Position numbers and translations under genes: made by a program | Origin: Pseudomonadota bacterium | Lineage (GTDB): Bacteria; Pseudomonadota; Gammaproteobacteria; Burkholderiales; Casimicrobiaceae | Assembly (NCBI GenBank): GCA_029571495.1 | Contig: JAKPSO010000268.1 | Location: 1-9,255, forward strand | DNA: 9,255 nucleotides | Direction: 5' to 3' | Shown: piece after piece, positions 6,133-9,255 of the stretch | How the letters are laid out: the number at the start of each line of letters is the position of its first letter | How positions within the stretch are numbered: position 1 is the first letter of the stretch | The notes under the pieces: generated by a model | Database searches by the model: none | What the model was told of the DNA's origin: nothing | What the model saw: only the letters and a program-made list of their open reading frames with translations

Positions 6133-7374
6133 ATGACAACGACTGCGCTGGCCGCGTACCGCCAACAATTTTCCATTCCCGACGGCGTGATTTATCTTGA
6201 CGGCAATTCGCTCGGCGTGCTGCCCAAAGCGACCGCCGCCGCCGCACAAAACACCGTCGCGAATGAATGGGGCAACGGCCTCATTCGTTCGTGGAACACC
6301 GCCGATTGGATCAATGCGCCGCGCCGCTGCGGCGACAAAATCGCGCGGTTGATTGGCGCGAATGCTGGCGAAGTTGTGGCCTGCGATTCCACCTCGGTGA
6401 ATTTGTTCAAAGTGCTGCTGACCGCTCTCAAATTACAAGAAGCGAAAACCGAGCGCAACGTCATCATCTCGGACATCGATAACTTCCCGACGGACCTCTA
6501 CATCGCGCAGGGCATCCGCGATCTCCTTGCCGGACGCAACCTTGAATTGCAATTTGTGAAGCGCGCCGACATGGTGGCGACGATCAATGCGTTGGGTAGC
6601 CGCGCGATTGTCGTGATGCTAACTCAGGTGGATTACCGCACCGGCGAGCGCTACGACATGCGCGAAATCACCGCGCTGACGCAATCCAAAGGCGCACTGA
6701 TGCTGTGGGACCTAGCGCACTCCACATGCGCTTTCCCGGTCGAACTCAACGCCTGCAACGCCGATCTTGCGGTGGGCTGCACCTACAAATATGTCAACGG
6801 CGGCCCCGGTGCGCCGGCGTTTGTCTTCGCTGCGAAACGTCACCTCGATGTGCTCGACGCGTCGAAGCAAAGCGCGCCGATTTCGGGATGGTTCGCGCAC
6901 GCGGCGCCGTTCGCGTTTGACCCGCAGTTTCACGTCACGCGTGGCATTGAGCGCTTCCTCGTCGGCACGCCGCCTATCCTGCAATTCGCCGCGCTCGAAG
7001 TGGCGCTCGACATGTGGCTCACGGTCGATATGCACGCGCTGCGCACCGCGTCGGTCGCACTGACCGAACGGTTTATCGCCGAAGTGGAATCGCAATGCGC
7101 AGACTTCGGCCTCACGCTGGCCACGCCGCGCAACGCTGACATTCGTGGTTCGCAGGTTTCGTTTCGCCACGACGAGGGCTACGCCATCATGCAAGCGCTT
7201 ATCGCGCGCGGCGTGATCGGTGACTTCCGCGCGCCGGACATTTTGCGTTTCGGGTTCACACCGCTCTACATTAACGAGGCCGACGTCGTGAATGCGGTCA
7301 AGCACTTCCGCGAAGTGCTCCAGAGCCGCGAATATGAGCGCGCCGAATTTCGCGCGCGTGGCAAAGTGACTTGA
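6133..7374 (+). CDS. kynU: kynureninase
   Basis: The protein has 413 residues, close to the usual bacterial length of about 416. It is a fold-type I PLP enzyme that cleaves L-kynurenine to anthranilate and L-alanine in the cytosol. YLDGNSLG (21-28) is the hallmark N-terminal motif. WDLAHS (192-197) supplies Asp193, which pairs with the PLP ring nitrogen. CTYKYVNGGPGAPAF (216-230) holds Tyr218 and the Schiff-base Lys219. NFPTD (117-121) is also conserved. ATG 6133 is chosen because the family motif begins about 20 residues later, as expected. The frame is open further up to GTG 5989, but that extension has no family resemblance and spans a hairpin region. No strong ribosome site is visible. 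Tryptophan 2,3-dioxygenase follows on the same strand, placing it in tryptophan catabolism. Confidence 0.95.
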   Translation: MTTTALAAYRQQFSIPDGVIYLDGNSLGVLPKATAAAAQNTVANEWGNGLIRSWNTADWINAPRRCGDKIARLIGANAGEVVACDSTSVNLFKVLLTALKLQEAKTERNVIISDIDNFPTDLYIAQGIRDLLAGRNLELQFVKRADMVATINALGSRAIVVMLTQVDYRTGERYDMREITALTQSKGALMLWDLAHSTCAFPVELNACNADLAVGCTYKYVNGGPGAPAFVFAAKRHLDVLDASKQSAPISGWFAHAAPFAFDPQFHVTRGIERFLVGTPPILQFAALEVALDMWLTVDMHALRTASVALTERFIAEVESQCADFGLTLATPRNADIRGSQVSFRHDEGYAIMQALIARGVIGDFRAPDILRFGFTPLYINEADVVNAVKHFREVLQSREYERAEFRARGKVT

Positions 7375-7397
7375 GTCCATTCTGGGTAGTCGCATTT

Positions 7398-7483
7398 TTT
7401 GCCACAGATGAACACGGATTACACAGATGTTTTCGCTATTTGTTAGCCCAAATCTGTGTTCATCTGTGGGAATCTGTGGCAAA
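7398..7483. repeat. 86-base imperfect palindrome (CACAGATG-type dispersed repeat)
   Basis: The outer arms TTTGCCACAGAT (7398-7409) and ATCTGTGGCAAA (7472-7483) are perfect reverse complements of 12 bases. The inner parts are built from repeated CACAGATG-like units: ACACAGATG at 7421-7429, and ATCTGTGTTCATCTGTGG at 7452-7469 in inverse orientation. From memory, similar CCACAGATGAACAC repeats are scattered in intergenic regions of many environmental bacteria. Here it fills most of the 146-base gap between kynU and kynA. It could fold as a hairpin that lowers read-through or stabilises the kynU mRNA. Confidence 0.8.
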
Positions 7484-7520
7484 GTGTTTTTCATGAACCG
7501 AATAGAGCGCAGAGTACGCA

Positions 7521-8351
7521 ATGACAACACTTACCACCGGCGCCGAAACCGCGCACGAATCGTTCAAAGATAGCTTCAGTTACTCAAGCTACCTTCGTGT
7601 TGAACAACTGCTCGGCGCGCAGGCGCCCCTCACCGCCGCGCACGACGAAACGCTCTTCATCACGATTCATCATGTGCAAGAAATCTGGATGAGTCTCATC
7701 ATCAAAGAGATTCAGGGTGCGATGCAAAAGCTCACGGCGGGTGATTTCGAGCCAGCGATGAAAATGCTCTCGCGTGTGTCGCGTGCGCAGGAGCAAATGA
7801 GCGGCGCGTGGGAAGTTTTGAAGACGATGACGCCCTCGGATTACCTTGAGTTTCGGAGCGCGTTTGGCAAGGCGAGCGGATTTCAAAGCTGGCAATATCG
7901 CAGCATTGAATTTCTACTCGGCAATCGGCAGCGCTACATGCTCAAGCCCTTCGCCGAGCAGCCAGAGCACCACGCCAGACTCACCGCGATCATCGAAAGC
8001 CCGTCGCTCTATGACCTTGCGCTCAAAGCGTTGTCGCTGCGCGGCTTGCTTCCCGCGAGCGAACTGCGTACGAATTTCGACACCATGCCCGAATGCAACC
8101 CTGCCGTGCAGGCCGCGTGGCTCTCGGTCTACCGCAACACCAGCGCGAACTGGGATTTGTATTACCTCGCCGAAAAGCTCGTCGACGTGGAAGACAATTT
8201 CCGCCGTTGGCGCTTTAGCCACGTCACCACGGTTGAGCGCTTGATCGGCCACAAAATCGGATCAGGTGGCACCACGGGCGTGAGCTATTTGCGCAAAGCG
8301 CTAGACGTGGTGTTGTTTCCTGAGCTTTGGCAGGTGCGCACGGAGCTGTAG
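7521..8351 (+). CDS. kynA: tryptophan 2,3-dioxygenase
   Basis: The protein has 276 residues, normal for the bacterial heme dioxygenase that converts L-tryptophan to N-formylkynurenine in the cytosol as a homotetramer. YSSYLRVEQLLGAQ (21-34), HDETLFI (41-47), SGFQSWQYRSIEFLLGN (119-135) and RFSHVTTVERLIGHKIGSGGTTG (231-253) are family signatures. By alignment to the Xanthomonas enzyme, His234 is the proximal heme ligand (His240 there), His50 the distal His55, Tyr108 and Arg112 the substrate-binding Tyr113 and Arg117, and Thr251 or Thr252 the substrate-contacting Thr254. The residue after His50 is His where family members usually have Gln. ATG 7521 is the only reasonable start; the upstream purine stretch AGAGCGCAGAG (7504-7514) is a weak ribosome site. 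It lies 146 bases downstream of kynU and catalyses the pathway's first step. Confidence 0.95.
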   Translation: MTTLTTGAETAHESFKDSFSYSSYLRVEQLLGAQAPLTAAHDETLFITIHHVQEIWMSLIIKEIQGAMQKLTAGDFEPAMKMLSRVSRAQEQMSGAWEVLKTMTPSDYLEFRSAFGKASGFQSWQYRSIEFLLGNRQRYMLKPFAEQPEHHARLTAIIESPSLYDLALKALSLRGLLPASELRTNFDTMPECNPAVQAAWLSVYRNTSANWDLYYLAEKLVDVEDNFRRWRFSHVTTVERLIGHKIGSGGTTGVSYLRKALDVVLFPELWQVRTEL

Positions 8352-8366
8352 AGCCGCTTTCATTTG

Positions 8367-8535
8367 CCTCCCTTGCAAAGCAGGGGAGGTGGCGCGTAGC
8401 GCCGGAGGGGTAACGCCCAAATCAAGCGCGAAGAGATGGCGCTCAGCGCAGCACCCCTCCGCCACCCCTCTGCCCTTCGGGCATCTCCCCTACTACGCAG
8501 GGGCGACGGGCACCTCCCCTATTGCATAGGGGAGG
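8367..8535. repeat. cluster of GC-rich hairpins between convergent genes
   Basis: At least five stem-loops are packed into 169 bases. CCTCCCTTGC (8367-8376) pairs with GCAGGGGAGG (8380-8389). GGCGC/GCGCC (8391-8395 with 8399-8403) follows. TGCCC/GGGCA pairs around TTC (8471-8483). CCCCT/AGGGG closes 8487-8503. CCTCCCCTA/TAGGGGAGG closes 8513-8535. In addition GGAGGGGT (8404-8411) can pair with ACCCCTCC (8453-8460) over a 41-base spacer. The layout resembles palindromic extragenic repeats known from several proteobacterial groups. Lying between the 3' ends of kynA and the minus-strand isomerase gene, it could serve as a bidirectional transcription barrier, although no strong T-run is present. 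Confidence 0.8.
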
Positions 8536-8545
8536 GCAGGCACAC

Positions 8546-9255
8546 CTACTCCCGCATCCACCCCAGCCCATCGCTCGTCCCCCGCGCAACCGCACCGCGC
8601 GCGGGACGATATTCGCAGCCCAGCCAACCGTCCCAGCCGCACGCGGCAGACACTTCGTCGATCACTTTGAACAGGTACGGATAGTTCATCTCGCCGACGT
8701 CGGGCTCGTGGCGTTCGGGCACGCCCGCGATCTGAAAGTGACCGACCCGACCCGTCGGCAAGTACTTCCGAATCTTCATCGCCACGTCGCCTTCAACGAT
8801 CTGGCAGTGATAGAGATCGAATTGCACTTGCACATTCGGCGCGCCAATTTCTTCGACAAGCGCGTGGGCGTCGTCTTGTCGATTCAAAAAGAAACCCGGA
8901 ATGTCGCGCGTATTGATCGGTTCGATCATCAGGTTCACACCGTGCTTCGCGGCCGCTGCGGCGGCGTAGCGCAGATTGCTGACATACGTGCTGCGCAGCG
9001 CGTCGCGCGTGGTTCCCGCTGGCACCAACCCCGCCATCACGTGAATGCGCGGGCACTTGAGCGCGTCGGCATAACGCAGCGCGGTCGTGATGCTCGCGCG
9101 AAACTCGTCAACGCGATTGGGCAAACACGCCATGCCACGTTCGCTCTTTTCCCAATCGCCGGGCGGGGCGTTGAATAGCACCTGTTGTAGACCATTTTCT
9201 TTGAGCTTCGCAGCGAGCACATTCGCGTCGTACGCGTACGGAAACAAAAACTCCA
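8546..9255 (-). CDS. hyi: hydroxypyruvate isomerase family protein, 5' partial
   Basis: The minus-strand frame is open to the window end and stops at TAG (8548-8546); about 236 of the usual ~260 residues are present. The first residues in the window read EFLFPYAYD, matching the VEFLFPY stretch about 30 residues into Hyi proteins. The TTG at 9247 is therefore internal and the true start lies outside. It is an AP-endonuclease-2-like TIM barrel. FNAPPGDW, LMIEPIN (catalytic Glu and metal ligand), QFDLYHCQ, HFQIAGVPERHEPD and GCEYRP (second catalytic Glu) are the expected barrel-strand motifs. Hyi interconverts hydroxypyruvate and tartronate semialdehyde in glyoxylate metabolism. The related 2-oxo-tetronate isomerase OtnI is hard to separate by sequence, so the substrate is less certain than the family. 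Confidence 0.88.
   Translation of the reverse strand, partial: EFLFPYAYDANVLAAKLKENGLQQVLFNAPPGDWEKSERGMACLPNRVDEFRASITTALRYADALKCPRIHVMAGLVPAGTTRDALRSTYVSNLRYAAAAAAKHGVNLMIEPINTRDIPGFFLNRQDDAHALVEEIGAPNVQVQFDLYHCQIVEGDVAMKIRKYLPTGRVGHFQIAGVPERHEPDVGEMNYPYLFKVIDEVSAACGWDGWLGCEYRPARGAVARGTSDGLGWMRE

Noticed and set aside
6712..7530. 272-codon minus-strand frame opposite kynU
   Set aside because: It overlaps the conserved PLP-binding part of kynU, runs through the palindromic repeat, and has no family resemblance.
8522..9178. 218-codon plus-strand frame opposite the hydroxypyruvate isomerase gene
   Set aside because: The minus-strand frame carries clear catalytic motifs; the plus-strand frame begins in the hairpin repeat and is an antisense shadow.

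Overview
The window comes from a Pseudomonadota (proteobacterial) chromosome. It is moderately GC-rich and gene-dense, with overlapping ATGA/GTGA gene junctions, several GTG starts, a System I cytochrome c maturation (ccm) gene set, bacterial kynurenine-pathway genes and dispersed palindromic intergenic repeats. The class cannot be fixed from this sequence; Gamma- or Betaproteobacteria are my best guesses. I see no phage, transposase, CRISPR, tRNA or rRNA genes.

Layout. (1) Bases 1-1293 are the 3' part of a gene for a large two-domain M16 (pitrilysin-type) peptidase; its catalytic half lies outside the window. A hairpin and a strong intrinsic terminator follow. (2) Bases 1380-5782 form a compact, probably polycistronic block: an MFS transporter, ccmA, ccmB, ccmC, ccmD, ccmE and ccmG. 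Most junctions overlap by 4-11 bases. CcmABCD move and load heme onto the periplasmic chaperone CcmE, and CcmG is the membrane-tethered thioredoxin that reduces apocytochrome cysteines. ccmF and ccmH, which carry out heme ligation and usually lie around and after ccmG, are not here: ccmE is followed directly by ccmG and the block then stops. (3) Bases 5783-6132 hold no convincing gene but are rich in dyads and repeats and contain a candidate promoter. (4) Bases 6133-8351 encode kynureninase and tryptophan 2,3-dioxygenase, two steps of tryptophan catabolism to anthranilate. An 86-base imperfect palindrome separates them. The formamidase between the two steps is not in the window. (5) Bases 8367-8535 are a cluster of GC-rich hairpins between convergent genes. 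(6) Bases 8546-9255 (minus strand) encode most of a hydroxypyruvate isomerase-family protein, cut by the window end.

All complete genes look intact and have normal family lengths. I found no clearly undescribed system. The points most worth a second look are the ccm operon lacking ccmF/ccmH but carrying a translationally coupled MFS gene, the terminator sitting almost on the MFS start codon, and three intergenic palindromic elements.
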